Shown here: one piece after another, positions 17,641-27,086 of the stretch
How positions within the stretch are numbered: position 1 is the stretch's first letter
How the letters are laid out: each line of letters starts with the position of its first letter
Assembly: GCF_030762805.1 (NCBI RefSeq)
Contig: NZ_CP129113.1
Coordinates: 1,440,001 to 1,504,000, forward strand
Direction: 5' to 3'
DNA from: Aciduricibacillus chroicocephali
GTDB taxonomy: Bacteria > Bacillota > Bacilli > Bacillales > Amphibacillaceae
Length of the DNA: 64,000 bases
Program-made: the position numbers and the translations under genes
Notes under the pieces: model-generated
Databases searched by the model: none
The model's input: the letters and a program-made list of their open reading frames with translations, nothing else
What the model was told of the DNA's origin: nothing

Positions 17641-18985
17641 TGATATCCTCCTTCGTTTCAAGCACCTGGCATTCCGCCTGACCATCAGCAAGTTTTACAG
17701 AAATGCGCTCACCCTGCTCTACTTGGCGAACTGAACGGATGATTTCACCATCTGCTCCATATGGCACGGAAAAACCGCGTTTCATGATTTCAAGCGGATT
17801 CAGGAGCGAAAGTTTTTCAATTTGCAGACCAAGCTCTGACTGCTTTTTATCCATGAGGCGCTGCATTGCCTGACGTAGATCCTTAGCAAGCGCTTTACGA
17901 TCAGATTCAGCCGATTGCAGCTGGCGCTCAGGATGCTGCTGCATAAGTCTGACATCTATTTGGCGCAAATCATTACGGCTTTTATCCAGCTTATTTTTAA
18001 ATGCTAATGCAAGTCTGTCTACAGCCGCATCCAATTGCTGATCCTTTTGCGTAATCAGCTGCTCTGGATATCGGAATGCATAGGAGGCCATTAGTCGCTT
18101 AAGCATTTTGCTGTTTTCCGTATGCAGATTTCCAAGTGCACGCTGAAGCCTTCTGCCCAATTCTCCAGACCTTTCCATCAATTCAATTCTTGAAGGAACA
18201 GCTAATTCTGCAGCACCTGTAGGCGTGGGTGCCCGAAGATCTGCGACAAAGTCGCTGATCGTCGTATCCGTCTCATGTCCGACTGCTGAAATGATGGGAA
18301 TACGAGAGTTAAAAATGGCTTCAGCAACTGCTTCTTCATTAAAACTCCATAATTCTTCAATAGAGCCGCCGCCCCGACCAACAATAAGGACATCAAAACT
18401 GCCAAGATCATTCGCTTTCTCTATTGCTTGTACAATAGATTCAGGCGCATTCGGCCCTTGAACAAGAACCGGCAAGACGACTGTCTCAACAAGCGGAAAA
18501 CGCCTTGAAATTGTTGTAAGTATATCACGGACTGCTGCTCCAGTCGGTGAGGTAATGACACCGATCCGGTTCGGTATGGAAGGAATCGGCTTCTTGTAAC
18601 GAGCTTCAAACATGCCTTTTTTTTCGAGCTTTTCTTTAAGCTGTTCAAATGCCATATACAAAGCGCCAATACCATCCGGTTCCATTTCTTTTATGTATAG
18701 CTGATACTGTCCATAAGATTCAAAAACGTTGACCTCGCCGCGAACTAGGACGTTCATGCCATTCTCAGGCATGAACGCCAAGTTCTTATTGTTGCCAGCA
18801 AACATGACGGCCTGCATCCGTGCCTCATCATCTTTGATTGTCAAATACATATGTCCGCGAGAATGCAGTTTGAAATTGGAAATCTCACCACGCAACCAAA
18901 CATTACGCAAATGGGGATCCAATTCCATCTTTCTCTTTAAGTATTTGGTGAGGGCGGCGACCGTCAGATATCTTTGTTCGCTCAC
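17633..18985 (-). CDS. xseA: Exodeoxyribonuclease VII large subunit
   Basis: Catalytic subunit of 450 residues. The N-terminal OB-fold spans about 5-100 ([25 protein letters not shown]). The nuclease domain has [31 protein letters not shown] and [28 protein letters not shown] long helical C-terminus follows. The GTG start overlaps the folD TGA (GTGA). Confidence 0.96.
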   Translation of the reverse strand: MSEQRYLTVAALTKYLKRKMELDPHLRNVWLRGEISNFKLHSRGHMYLTIKDDEARMQAVMFAGNNKNLAFMPENGMNVLVRGEVNVFESYGQYQLYIKEMEPDGIGALYMAFEQLKEKLEKKGMFEARYKKPIPSIPNRIGVITSPTGAAVRDILTTISRRFPLVETVVLPVLVQGPNAPESIVQAIEKANDLGSFDVLIVGRGGGSIEELWSFNEEAVAEAIFNSRIPIISAVGHETDTTISDFVADLRAPTPTGAAELAVPSRIELMERSGELGRRLQRALGNLHTENSKMLKRLMASYAFRYPEQLITQKDQQLDAAVDRLALAFKNKLDKSRNDLRQIDVRLMQQHPERQLQSAESDRKALAKDLRQAMQRLMDKKQSELGLQIEKLSLLNPLEIMKRGFSVPYGADGEIIRSVRQVEQGERISVKLADGQAECQVLETKEDING

Positions 18986-19842
18986 TTCCGGTTCAGTTCC
19001 TTGGCAGCTTTAATCGTATTTTTAAGCAGCATTGTGATTGTCATCGGACCGACACCTTTTGGAACCGGCGTAATGTATGAAGCTTTTTCTTTAGCGCTAT
19101 CAAAATCGACATCACCAGTAAGAGAACCATCCTCAATTCTATTGACTCCAACATCAATGACTACAGCGCCCTCTTTAACGTCTTCTCCATTGATTACGTG
19201 TGGCTTACCAACTGCAACGACTAGAATATCTGCGCTCTTTGTGAACTCACGCAAATTCTTTGTACGGGAATGGCAGTACGTAACCGTCGCATTTTCATTT
19301 AGAAGCAGTTGCCCAACCGGCTTGCCGACAATATTACTGCGGCCAACTATAACGGCATGCTTGCCCGAAATTTCTATATTCTTCGATTTAAGCATTGTAA
19401 TAATTCCATAAGGTGTGCAAGGAAGAAATGTATCTTCACCAATCATCATTCGACCAATGCTGACTGGATGGAATCCATCTACGTCTTTGGAAGGGTCAAT
19501 TGCCTCAATGACCTTCTGTTCCGCTATATGCTTTGGAAGCGGCAACTGAACTAGAATGCCATGAACATGGTTATCATGATTCAACTTATCAATCAGCTTC
19601 AGCAATTCTTCTTCAGTGACCGTTTCATCCAATTTAATCAAGTCAGATGACATTCCTGTTTCGGTGCATGCTTTCTGCTTTCCGGAAACATAGGACTTGG
19701 AAGCCGGATCCTCACCGACAAGAACAACTGTAAGATGCGGAACAATTCCCTCTTTCTCAAGCTGTGCTACTTCCTGTTTCATTTCCATTTTCAATTCATG
19801 AGATAAATCCTTGCCGTTAATCACTTCTGCAGTTTTTGACAT
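18982..19842 (-). CDS. folD: Methylenetetrahydrofolate dehydrogenase/cyclohydrolase
   Basis: Bifunctional one-carbon enzyme of 286 residues. It shows the catalytic [10 protein letters not shown] (Tyr/Lys), the QLPLPKHI motif, DVDGFHPVS and the NADP site [17 protein letters not shown] 19842 has AAGGGG 9 bases upstream; the ATG 9 bases earlier sits directly on the binding site. It follows nusB by 20 bases. Confidence 0.96.
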   Translation of the reverse strand: MSKTAEVINGKDLSHELKMEMKQEVAQLEKEGIVPHLTVVLVGEDPASKSYVSGKQKACTETGMSSDLIKLDETVTEEELLKLIDKLNHDNHVHGILVQLPLPKHIAEQKVIEAIDPSKDVDGFHPVSIGRMMIGEDTFLPCTPYGIITMLKSKNIEISGKHAVIVGRSNIVGKPVGQLLLNENATVTYCHSRTKNLREFTKSADILVVAVGKPHVINGEDVKEGAVVIDVGVNRIEDGSLTGDVDFDSAKEKASYITPVPKGVGPMTITMLLKNTIKAAKELNRK

Positions 19843-19862
19843 AGCGAGCATCCCCTTCTCGA

Positions 19863-20237
19863 TTAGAATTTCGATAGCACTCCATTTACAAACTTGCCTG
19901 ATTTTTGATCGCCGTACTTGTTTGCAAGTTCGACTGCTTCGTTGATGGATACATTTGTTGGGATATCTTCCATGTGTCTCATCTCATATACAGCAATCCT
20001 TAAAATCGTTTTCTCAGCAATGGCAAGCCGATCAAATGACCAATTTTCCAAATGTGATGCAATTAGTGAATCGATCTCTTCTTTGTGAGCTGTAACGCCT
20101 TCAATAAGTTTCATCAGGAAAGGATCTTGCAGCGCATTTCCTTCATTATCTTTCAATGCATCCGGAAGTTCCCGCTTGTTCAATTCAAGCTGGAAAAGCA
20201 TCTGGAAAGCTTTCTCTCTGGCTTGGTGCCGATTCAT
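19863..20237 (-). CDS. nusB: Transcription antitermination factor NusB
   Basis: All-helical RNA-binding protein of 124 residues needed for rRNA antitermination. It begins [18 protein letters not shown] and ends with the typical [27 protein letters not shown]-like helix pair. AAGGAG precedes the start. A structured, non-coding 180-base stretch separates it from yqhY. Confidence 0.95.
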   Translation of the reverse strand: MNRHQAREKAFQMLFQLELNKRELPDALKDNEGNALQDPFLMKLIEGVTAHKEEIDSLIASHLENWSFDRLAIAEKTILRIAVYEMRHMEDIPTNVSINEAVELANKYGDQKSGKFVNGVLSKF

Positions 20238-20281
20238 TGAATTAACTCCTTCTATTGCTAAATGACAGGTAAGTCCATTTC

Positions 20282-20334
20282 CATGAGGCTTATCATATAA
20301 ACGTCAGCTTACCCATCTATATGATACCCTCATG
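20282..20334 (-). repeat. Large imperfect inverted repeat ahead of nusB
   Basis: CATGAGGCTTATCATATA (20282-20299) pairs with TATATGATACCCTCATG (20318-20334), with one mismatch and one bulge and an 18-base loop. In nusB mRNA it would form a hairpin about 45 bases before the start. It has no T run, so it is not a simple terminator. Confidence 0.6.
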
Positions 20335-20376
20335 TAGGTAAATGAACCCTGTTTTGCATATTTGCCTGAAACGCAT

Positions 20377-20410
20377 GCAAGGCCAAAAGAATTACACTTT
20401 TGACCTGCTT
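20377..20410 (-). terminator. Hairpin after yqhY, possible weak terminator
   Basis: Minus-strand GCAAGCAGGTCAAAAG and CTTTTGGCCTTGC form a stem with a small internal loop just past the yqhY stop. There is no run of T, so it may be a processing or pausing hairpin rather than a terminator. Confidence 0.35.
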
Positions 20411-20417
20411 GCCCTTT

Positions 20418-20801
20418 TTATTTTCCTGAAGCAGAGGCAGATCTTTCCTCCGCCTGCATGCCAACAACGTGTATGTTCACTTCACTAACATGCAAGGATG
20501 TCATGCTTTTAATTGATTGTTTAATATTTTGCTGAATTTCCTGACAGACCGCCGGAATCGAAACACCCATTTTTAGGATTGCATAGAGGTCAATTCCAAT
20601 ACTATCGTCCCGCAGGTCTACTTTGACACCTTTGGAGTGTGTCTTCTTGCCGAGTCGTTCTGCGAAACTACCTCGAAGAGACCAGACTCCTGTCACCTCG
20701 GAAGCGGCAATACCGGCAATCACTTCAATGACATCTGGAGCAATTTCCACTTTTCCCATCGTTTCATCAATACCGATGTCGAGCAAATGTTTCTCATCCA
20801 T
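20418..20801 (-). CDS. yqhY: Asp23/Gls24 family protein YqhY
   Basis: Alkaline-shock family protein of 127 residues. The core reads GKVEIAPDVIEVIAGIAASEVTGV and later VNIHVVGMQ. YqhY lies next to accBC in nearly all Firmicutes and is linked to control of acetyl-CoA carboxylase activity; the link here is by conserved position. It is 14 bases past accC and likely in the same transcript. Confidence 0.93.
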   Translation of the reverse strand: MDEKHLLDIGIDETMGKVEIAPDVIEVIAGIAASEVTGVWSLRGSFAERLGKKTHSKGVKVDLRDDSIGIDLYAILKMGVSIPAVCQEIQQNIKQSIKSMTSLHVSEVNIHVVGMQAEERSASASGK

Positions 20802-20815
20802 TAGGAAATGCCTCC

Positions 20816-22165
20816 TTAATCGAGCACTTTATTCTCTTCAAGGAAATTCGTGTTGAAATCACCAGCGATAAATACATCATTATCCATGATTAGCTGATGG
20901 AATGGAATTGTCGTATGGATTCCTTCCACTATAAACTCATCCAAAGCTCTATGCATACGGCGAATCGCCTCATCTCTTGTCGGTGCATGGACGATTAGCT
21001 TGGCAATCATTGAGTCATAATGTGGAGAAATTGTGTACCCAGGATATGCCCCTGAATCAACGCGAACACCAAAACCACCCGGAGCGAGATACATGTCAAT
21101 TTTTCCTGCAGATGGCATGAAGTTCTTGAATGGATTTTCCGCATTGATACGGCATTCAATTGCGCAGCCTTCAAACTCTACCTCTTCCTGAGTAAAGGAA
21201 AGTGGCTCTCCGTCAGATACACGAATCATTTCCTTAATCAAATCGTAACCTGTTACCATTTCAGTAACCGGATGCTCCACTTGGATACGCGTGTTCATTT
21301 CCATAAAGTAAAATTGCTTGCTCTTGCGATCGAAAATAAATTCAATCGTTCCAGCTCCAACATAATTTACAGCCTTTGCCGCTTTTACGGCTGCACTACC
21401 CATTGCTTCACGAATTTCAGGTGTAACAGCTGGAGATGGCGTTTCTTCAATTAATTTCTGAAGTCGACGCTGAATAGAACAATCCCGCTCTCCGAGATGA
21501 ACAGCATTGCCATGCGTATCGGCAATGATCTGAATTTCTACATGACGGAAGTCCTCAATGAATTTCTCAATATACAAACCCGGATTACCAAAGGCAGTTT
21601 CAGCTTCCTTACGTGTAACTCGAATGCCTTTAATAAGTTCCTCTTCTGTACGGGCAACGCGAATCCCTTTGCCTCCACCACCTGCAGTCGCTTTGATGAT
21701 GACTGGGAAACCGATTTCTTTTGCAATTTTTAGTCCATCTTCCTCATCACGGATGATGCCTTCAGAGCCGGGCACAATTGGGACGCCAGCTTTTTTCATT
21801 GTTTCACGAGCTACATCTTTAATTCCCATTTGCTGAATCGCTTCAGGAGAAGGGCCGACAAATGTTACATTGCAAGCCCGGCAAATTTCAGCGAAATCGG
21901 CATTTTCAGCAAGAAAACCGTATCCAGGATGAATGGCGTCTACCCCTATGGATGTGGCAATGCTCATGATATTTGTGAAATTGAGATAGCTGTCCCTAGC
22001 AGCGATCGGACCAATGCAATAAGCTTCATCTGCAAGCTTTACATGCAAAGATTCCTTATCTGCTTCCGAGTAGACTGCAACAGTCTCAATTCCCATTTCC
22101 TTGCATGCTCTAATAATCCGAACAGCTATTTCTCCGCGGTTGGCAATAAGGAGCTTTTTAATCAT
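20816..22165 (-). CDS. accC: Acetyl-CoA carboxylase, biotin carboxylase subunit
   Basis: ATP-grasp enzyme of 449 residues that carboxylates biotin on AccB, the first step of fatty acid synthesis. Motifs include [20 protein letters not shown], the glycine-rich ATP loop [12 protein letters not shown], the catalytic [16 protein letters not shown] and ECRINAENP. It is preceded by accB with a 13-base gap. Confidence 0.98.
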   Translation of the reverse strand: MIKKLLIANRGEIAVRIIRACKEMGIETVAVYSEADKESLHVKLADEAYCIGPIAARDSYLNFTNIMSIATSIGVDAIHPGYGFLAENADFAEICRACNVTFVGPSPEAIQQMGIKDVARETMKKAGVPIVPGSEGIIRDEEDGLKIAKEIGFPVIIKATAGGGGKGIRVARTEEELIKGIRVTRKEAETAFGNPGLYIEKFIEDFRHVEIQIIADTHGNAVHLGERDCSIQRRLQKLIEETPSPAVTPEIREAMGSAAVKAAKAVNYVGAGTIEFIFDRKSKQFYFMEMNTRIQVEHPVTEMVTGYDLIKEMIRVSDGEPLSFTQEEVEFEGCAIECRINAENPFKNFMPSAGKIDMYLAPGGFGVRVDSGAYPGYTISPHYDSMIAKLIVHAPTRDEAIRRMHRALDEFIVEGIHTTIPFHQLIMDNDVFIAGDFNTNFLEENKVLD

Positions 22166-22178
22166 TATGATCGCCTCC

Positions 22179-22676
22179 TTATTTCTTCACCCTGAAGAGC
22201 GGTTGGCCAAATTCGACTAGTTCTCCGTCTTCAGCTAGAATTTCTACGATTTCTCCGTCCACTTCCGCTTCAATTTCGTTGAACAGTTTCATCGCTTCTA
22301 CAATGCATACAGTCGTGTTGCTTGATACTTTAGTTCCGATCTGAACGAATGGATCGCTGTCCGGTGAAGATGCATGGTACAAAGTACCGACCATTGGTGA
22401 AACAATTTCATAATCATAATCTACTGTTTTCTTTGTTGAAGTAGCAGGTTCTGCCGCTGCTATTTGTGGAGCTTGTTCCTGTACAACAGGTTCAGCAGGC
22501 TTTTCAATCTGCTGGATAACAGGCGGAGCCGTTACTGCAGCTGGCTGCTGTATTGTATACTCATCAGCACTTTTCTTGACCGTAACACTTGTACCATTTG
22601 TTTCATATATGAATTCATTAATGGAGGATTTGTCGATCAGTTTAATTATTTCTTGGATTTCTTCAATCTTTAGCAT
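22179..22676 (-). CDS. accB: Biotin carboxyl carrier protein of acetyl-CoA carboxylase
   Basis: Carrier of 165 residues: an N-terminal helical region, a Pro/Ala/Gln-rich linker (about 45-80), and the C-terminal biotinyl domain. The biotinylated lysine is in [14 protein letters not shown], with F after Leu as in B. subtilis rather than the usual AMKM. It heads the accB-accC-yqhY transcript. Confidence 0.97.
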   Translation of the reverse strand: MLKIEEIQEIIKLIDKSSINEFIYETNGTSVTVKKSADEYTIQQPAAVTAPPVIQQIEKPAEPVVQEQAPQIAAAEPATSTKKTVDYDYEIVSPMVGTLYHASSPDSDPFVQIGTKVSSNTTVCIVEAMKLFNEIEAEVDGEIVEILAEDGELVEFGQPLFRVKK

Positions 22677-22720
22677 GTTGGCACTCCCTTAATTGCAATT
22701 GTGGTAAACGATTCATATTA

Positions 22721-22744
22721 CTTTCATATTTTACGATATGAAAG
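22721..22744. repeat. Palindrome over the accBC -10 region (candidate operator)
   Basis: CTTTCATAT, six bases, ATATGAAAG: a perfect 9-base inverted repeat centred on the -10 element. This is the usual geometry for a dimeric repressor site. It does not resemble the FapR operator that I know. Confidence 0.5.
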
Positions 22745-22756
22745 ATTGAGCTTCAA
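22728..22756 (-). promoter_or_regulatory. Sigma-A promoter of accBC
   Basis: Minus strand: TTGAAG (22751-22756), 17 bases, TAAAAT (22728-22733). It lies about 50 bases before the accB ATG. Confidence 0.65.
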
Positions 22757-22846
22757 TATAATTTCGTTGACACAATTCGCGTATGTATATCGTATTTATT
22801 ATATCAATGCATGGAGCTTAATGCGAATGGTTTGGATAATGAAACG

Positions 22847-22887
22847 AAAAATACCGGAACAGCCTGCTATTTAACAGGCTGTTCCGG
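22847..22887 (-). terminator. Terminator of the spoIIIA operon
   Basis: CCGGAACAGCCTG / CAGGCTGTTCCGG stem of 13 pairs with 8-base loop, followed on the minus strand by TATTTTT, just past spoIIIAH. Confidence 0.9.
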
Positions 22888-22892
22888 CTTGC

Positions 22893-23477
22893 TTACCCTT
22901 CTGTCGGTTGGTAATTAATGTCGACAGGCACTTCACCGAATTCATCTTTTACAAGCTGCATAATGTTGACCGCTTCTTCACGGGACATCTCTTTTACTTT
23001 AACATGAACTTGGACTTTATCTTCTTTTGCTCGAACTAGTACATCTTCATATTTTTTATCAGCATTTAGAATTGTTTCCTGCAAAATGGATTCCTTTGAG
23101 GCTGCTTTATCGATTTCATCGATATCCTGCAAAGCTCTGTTTTTCTCTTCAGCTGTTGCGCTTCCTGAAGCTACTACTTCATTCAAGCGGTCTTTTTTCT
23201 TGCTTCTCTCATCTTGGACTTCCATTCTGATCGTTGTGAAGAATTCATTTTTACCAACATTGCGGATTTCATCCATTTCAGCATCTTTTCCGGCTTTCGC
23301 TGAAAGGTCAGCATTCCCCTTAGCTGGACCATTCGCAGTTTTTGTACCTTCAGTTTTTTTCGCTCCATTGTCGATATAAGCAAGATCCTCACTATTCGGT
23401 GACATCATATAATAAGCACTTAGTACAACCATCAAACTGAGCATTGTTAAGAGCCAGATCGTTTGTTTTTTCAACAT
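22893..23477 (-). CDS. spoIIIAH: Stage III sporulation protein AH
   Basis: Mother-cell membrane protein of 194 residues that meets SpoIIQ across the intermembrane space to form the feeding-tube channel. One N-terminal helix (about 7-26) is followed by a charged linker and a C-terminal YscJ/FliF-like ring domain (about 95-190, RAKEDKVQVHVKVKEMSREEAVNIMQL). AGGAGG precedes the ATG. It is the last gene of the operon. Confidence 0.95.
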   Translation of the reverse strand: MLKKQTIWLLTMLSLMVVLSAYYMMSPNSEDLAYIDNGAKKTEGTKTANGPAKGNADLSAKAGKDAEMDEIRNVGKNEFFTTIRMEVQDERSKKKDRLNEVVASGSATAEEKNRALQDIDEIDKAASKESILQETILNADKKYEDVLVRAKEDKVQVHVKVKEMSREEAVNIMQLVKDEFGEVPVDINYQPTEG

Positions 23478-23489
23478 TGGACATTCCTC

Positions 23490-24110
23490 CTATTTTTTCG
23501 GTATGACAGATACACGGTGCGTCGGTACATCAAGCACACGGGACACGGATTCCACTACCCATTTCTTTGTCTCTGCGCTATCAGTACCTTTTGCTATAAT
23601 AAAAACGCCTCTGACTTTCGGTTTTTTTGTATGAACCAGAAGCGGAACTTCCTTGTCTCCTTGCCTTACAAGGACTGTCTGAGTCTCTTCAGTCTGATCC
23701 TCAATTGTCCGGGAACCGCCATTTGTATCTGTTTCATCGGTTGTCTGCTTACCAGATACGAGGTTCTTTTCATATACTTGTACATCTGTCGAATCCAGGT
23801 TGACCATTACTTCCACGTCTGAAATGCCTTGAATTTTCTCAAGCATGCCGCGGAGCTCCTCTTCATAATTGCTCTCGAGATCCGTCGTTTCGCTTTTCTT
23901 GCCACGAGCTGCTTCAGTCATTGCCGGTTCTTCCAGCTGCTCTTTTAAAGCACCTTGCATCTCATCCGGCTCTTCCTTTTTTGGTGTAAAAAGATTTGCC
24001 ATAAGCAGCAAAACAATCCCAAACAGTCCAACGGCTATGACATAACGTGTTTTTTTCTTCTTTGCAGAACTTGAATCGGTTTTAAACAGTTGCTGCAGCC
24101 ATTTTTTCAC
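23490..24110 (-). CDS. spoIIIAG: Stage III sporulation protein AG
   Basis: Channel ring protein of 206 residues with one membrane helix (about 25-43) and a ring-building domain outside (NYEEELRGMLEKIQGISDVEVMVNLDS). The GTG at 24110 has AAGGAGG 9 bases upstream and overlaps the spoIIIAF stop by 4 bases. A TTG at 24131 would place the binding site inside the gene, so it is rejected. Confidence 0.93.
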   Translation of the reverse strand: MKKWLQQLFKTDSSSAKKKKTRYVIAVGLFGIVLLLMANLFTPKKEEPDEMQGALKEQLEEPAMTEAARGKKSETTDLESNYEEELRGMLEKIQGISDVEVMVNLDSTDVQVYEKNLVSGKQTTDETDTNGGSRTIEDQTEETQTVLVRQGDKEVPLLVHTKKPKVRGVFIIAKGTDSAETKKWVVESVSRVLDVPTHRVSVIPKK

Positions 24111-24721
24111 CGGGTTGTCCCTCCTTCCCAAAGCAGTGTCAATTGCTGCTTATCAAGATTCCATTCCTTCTGCAAAATGTCCCGGATTGCATCTTCTTCT
24201 TTTTTTGGAATCTTTTGTTCAGCTTTTGCCGGACTCCCAATGATGACCGTGTCCACTTTTGCCACAGCATCCTCCTCTTCTGCCTGTTTCAGGACGGCTT
24301 CCGCTTTTTCTATCTCCCCAGCTTGATCCGAAACTTTCAATTCCAGGTTGGAGATCTCAGCTTGATGCCGTTCTTTAAGCACTGGATTTATCTGTTCTTT
24401 AAGCTGGACAGCCATCTGTTTTGAAATATATGCTTGTCTCACTCCGAGTATTTCACTTTTTTGCATTTCCACCTGATTTTTAATTTGCGTTTCCTGCTTG
24501 TCAGCAAAGAGCGGGCTCACACCTCTTTCTAATAGCCTTTCCACATCTGTTCCAAAGAGATGGAATACCGGCTTCAAGAAAAGAAGCATCATAGTCATAC
24601 CTATTGCAAGCCGAACATACTTTTGCAGCCGGGTCGACGGAATGAGCAGATCAATAATAGCAGCGAGAATGAGAAAGGCGATAATCTGATATATCCATTG
24701 TTTGGCCTCCAAGATAAACAC
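24107..24721 (-). CDS. spoIIIAF: Stage III sporulation protein AF
   Basis: Protein of 204 residues with two N-terminal membrane helices (about 8-26 and 36-55) and a long charged helical region, the usual SpoIIIAF shape (IDLLIPSTRLQKYVRLAIGM). It starts with GTG. The GGAG-like site is close to the start, so initiation could be weak or coupled to spoIIIAE, which ends 9 bases upstream. Confidence 0.92.
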   Translation of the reverse strand: MFILEAKQWIYQIIAFLILAAIIDLLIPSTRLQKYVRLAIGMTMMLLFLKPVFHLFGTDVERLLERGVSPLFADKQETQIKNQVEMQKSEILGVRQAYISKQMAVQLKEQINPVLKERHQAEISNLELKVSDQAGEIEKAEAVLKQAEEEDAVAKVDTVIIGSPAKAEQKIPKKEEDAIRDILQKEWNLDKQQLTLLWEGGTTR

Positions 24722-24730
24722 CTACTCCAC

Positions 24731-25921
24731 CTACCTCATGAGAATTGTTACATTGCTTGCGGCTGCAATAATGACAATGGATAGGAAAAACATCATGGCA
24801 CAGGCAAGGAGGCAGGCAAGGATATGAATCATATACTTGCTGATCGTGTTCAACGTTTCGATGATCGGTCCGTCCCCTATTGGCTGAAGTACTGCAGCTG
24901 CAATTTTGTAGATAATGGCAATAACGAGTATTTTGATAGCGGGAAAGAAAGCAATCAGGAGTAGCAGAACAGCTCCGATAATGCCAATTCCATTTTTCAA
25001 TATGAGCGAAGCGGCGAAAATTGTATCAGCGGCATCTGTAAAGGTTCGTCCAACAACAGGAATAAAATTGCCAGCGATAAACTTGGTCGTCTTCATTGCT
25101 ACCCCATCCTGTACAGCACTGGCTGCCCCTTGAATCGAGATAGCTCCGAGGAAAAGAGCAAGGAAGGCTCCAAGTGTGCCGAGTGCGACTGTCTTCATCA
25201 AACTTGCCAGATGATTGATGCGGAACCGCTCATTCAAACTGCTGATGATTAAGATAAGTGCTGAGAGGAACAGAAGCGGCAAGACAAATTTTGAGATGAC
25301 CAGGCTGCTAGCATAGATGAGGAACACGATGACCGGATGGAAGAATGAAACTGAAAGCAAATTCCCAAATGATGCCATAATACCTAGAAGCAGGGGTAGA
25401 AGTGCAGTCATGAATCCACCCATCATTTCAATGGACTGCCTCGTATAGTCAAATGCAGAATAAAAACTGTTCATCGCAATAAAAAGCAAAACAAGATAAA
25501 CAACGAAGTAGGCAATTTTGCTAACCGTGCTCTGCTCAAATGCGGAATGCATTGTCTGCAGCATTGCAGAAAACATTACGAGTACGAGAAGCATTCCTAG
25601 AAGCTTTCCATTTGAGACCAGCTCCTGAAAAAGAAACGAAAGGAGTCCTTTAATAATTTGCTTTCCAGAGAATGCATCTTTACTTAGCAGGAACTCCTTA
25701 ATGGATGTCTTCTCAAGTTCGGGGAGGAATCCTTTGTATTCAGAGCCAAGCTTGTCCCAGTATTCTTGAACTCCATCCAAGGAAATCTGCTCCGCCAGCT
25801 CTTTCTGAAAAGACTCCTCAGGCGGTTCTTCCTTACTCTGAGCACTTGCCAGATCTGGAGAGTGGAAGAAGAATAGTGATATCAGGATCAGCAGGAAAAT
25901 AGATTGTTTGCTACGTCGCAT
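24731..25921 (-). CDS. spoIIIAE: Stage III sporulation protein AE
   Basis: Polytopic membrane protein of 396 residues with a signal-like N-terminus (about 6-27) and some seven later membrane helices. Conserved parts include PLLLGIMASFGNLLS and FIPVVGRTFTDAADTI. It is part of the SpoIIIA-SpoIIQ channel apparatus of the mother cell. Confidence 0.95.
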   Translation of the reverse strand: MRRSKQSIFLLILISLFFFHSPDLASAQSKEEPPEESFQKELAEQISLDGVQEYWDKLGSEYKGFLPELEKTSIKEFLLSKDAFSGKQIIKGLLSFLFQELVSNGKLLGMLLVLVMFSAMLQTMHSAFEQSTVSKIAYFVVYLVLLFIAMNSFYSAFDYTRQSIEMMGGFMTALLPLLLGIMASFGNLLSVSFFHPVIVFLIYASSLVISKFVLPLLFLSALILIISSLNERFRINHLASLMKTVALGTLGAFLALFLGAISIQGAASAVQDGVAMKTTKFIAGNFIPVVGRTFTDAADTIFAASLILKNGIGIIGAVLLLLIAFFPAIKILVIAIIYKIAAAVLQPIGDGPIIETLNTISKYMIHILACLLACAMMFFLSIVIIAAASNVTILMR

Positions 25922-25944
25922 CCGCCAAAGCTCCTTTCTCCTTT

Positions 25945-26334
25945 TCAGACTGGCAGGAAGCCCAGGATTGCTTCTATTACTGCAGTGATAATTGGTACGG
26001 CCAGGAGAAGTATCGTAATCTTTCCGGCCAGTTCTATTTTTGAAGCGATTGATTCAAGCCCCGCATCTTTTGTAAGGTGCATGCCGAGCTCAGCAATATA
26101 GGAAATTGCAATGATTTTCATGATTGTAGCGAGGTAAATCGTATTAATGGAAGCTTTCGTTCCGAGTGTTTCAATGAGTTCGAATACTGCCCCGACTTTC
26201 CCTATGATCAGCAGCATAAGTCCCGCCCCTGCAACAACTATGAGGAAGAAGGCAAATGATGGAATATTGTCTTTGAGGACGACATAGAGAAGACTTGTCA
26301 CAATTCCAAGAAGAACAATCTGCAAGATATCCAT
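25945..26334 (-). CDS. spoIIIAD: Stage III sporulation protein AD
   Basis: Membrane protein of 129 residues with about four helices, family SpoIIIAC/AD. It begins MDILQIVLLGIVTSLLYVVLK and ends AVIEAILGFLPV. Confidence 0.94.
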   Translation of the reverse strand: MDILQIVLLGIVTSLLYVVLKDNIPSFAFFLIVVAGAGLMLLIIGKVGAVFELIETLGTKASINTIYLATIMKIIAISYIAELGMHLTKDAGLESIASKIELAGKITILLLAVPIITAVIEAILGFLPV

Positions 26335-26345
26335 GGATCACGCTC

Positions 26346-26552
26346 CTATCCTTGGAACAGGAAGACGGATTTGATCTGCTGGAATAGCGTGGACAGGCTA
26401 TTGATAACAAGCAGCAGGACTATAATAAAGCCGGCCAGCGTGACGAATTGGCCAATTTCTTCTTTATCCATCTGTTTCAGGATCGATTGAATAAGTGCGA
26501 CGATGATGCCGATTCCGGCGATTTGGAACAGAACGGTCGCATCCGAAAGCAT
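26346..26552 (-). CDS. spoIIIAC: Stage III sporulation protein AC
   Basis: Small membrane protein of 68 residues with two helices around a charged turn (KQMDKEEIGQF), typical of SpoIIIAC. Confidence 0.94.
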   Translation of the reverse strand: MLSDATVLFQIAGIGIIVALIQSILKQMDKEEIGQFVTLAGFIIVLLLVINSLSTLFQQIKSVFLFQG

Positions 26553-26570
26553 CTAAATTCACCCCATTTG

Positions 26571-27086
26571 CTAAATGAACAAAAGTAAAATGAACAAGCC
26601 CGCCAAAAAACCGAGCATTTTGGCCATATTTCCGTATTTATCCTGACGTGATCTCGCTTCTTCAAGTTCTCTCTCCAAATGACTGGATGCGAGAAGAAGC
26701 TGCTTTTTCTGTTGTTGCAGTTCATGCATTCCAAGTGTGCGTCCAAACTGGACAAGCACTTCTTTTTCATTTGGACCGAGTGCTGTTACTTCGCAATGAT
26801 CCTCGACATGTTTGCACCAAATATCTGGCAAATTACGATTTTGATCCAAAAGGCTTTCAGCTAAGTTCTGAAATAAACTAGCTGTTGGTTCGGGAACTTG
26901 GCGCGCTATTCTATGAAAAGCTTGCTGAAGCGGAGTCTGACTATAGACGATTTCTGCTTCAAGTATTTGCAGGGCATTCTTCAGCTGGCGGATCTGCTTT
27001 GGACGCATGTCCAGCTGGCGGCTATATTCAAAACCTGCCCATGTCGCTGCTCCGACAAGAAAGATTGCGCCTGTCCAGGCTAACAT
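26571..27086 (-). CDS. spoIIIAB: Stage III sporulation protein AB
   Basis: Protein of 171 residues, GspF-like family. An N-terminal membrane helix is followed by RQLKNALQILEAEIVYSQTPL, a central helical domain and a C-terminal helix (MLGFLAGLFILLLFI). ATG 27086 has GGAGG 8 bases upstream and gives the B. subtilis length. It begins inside the 3' end of spoIIIAA. Confidence 0.94.
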   Translation of the reverse strand: MLAWTGAIFLVGAATWAGFEYSRQLDMRPKQIRQLKNALQILEAEIVYSQTPLQQAFHRIARQVPEPTASLFQNLAESLLDQNRNLPDIWCKHVEDHCEVTALGPNEKEVLVQFGRTLGMHELQQQKKQLLLASSHLERELEEARSRQDKYGNMAKMLGFLAGLFILLLFI

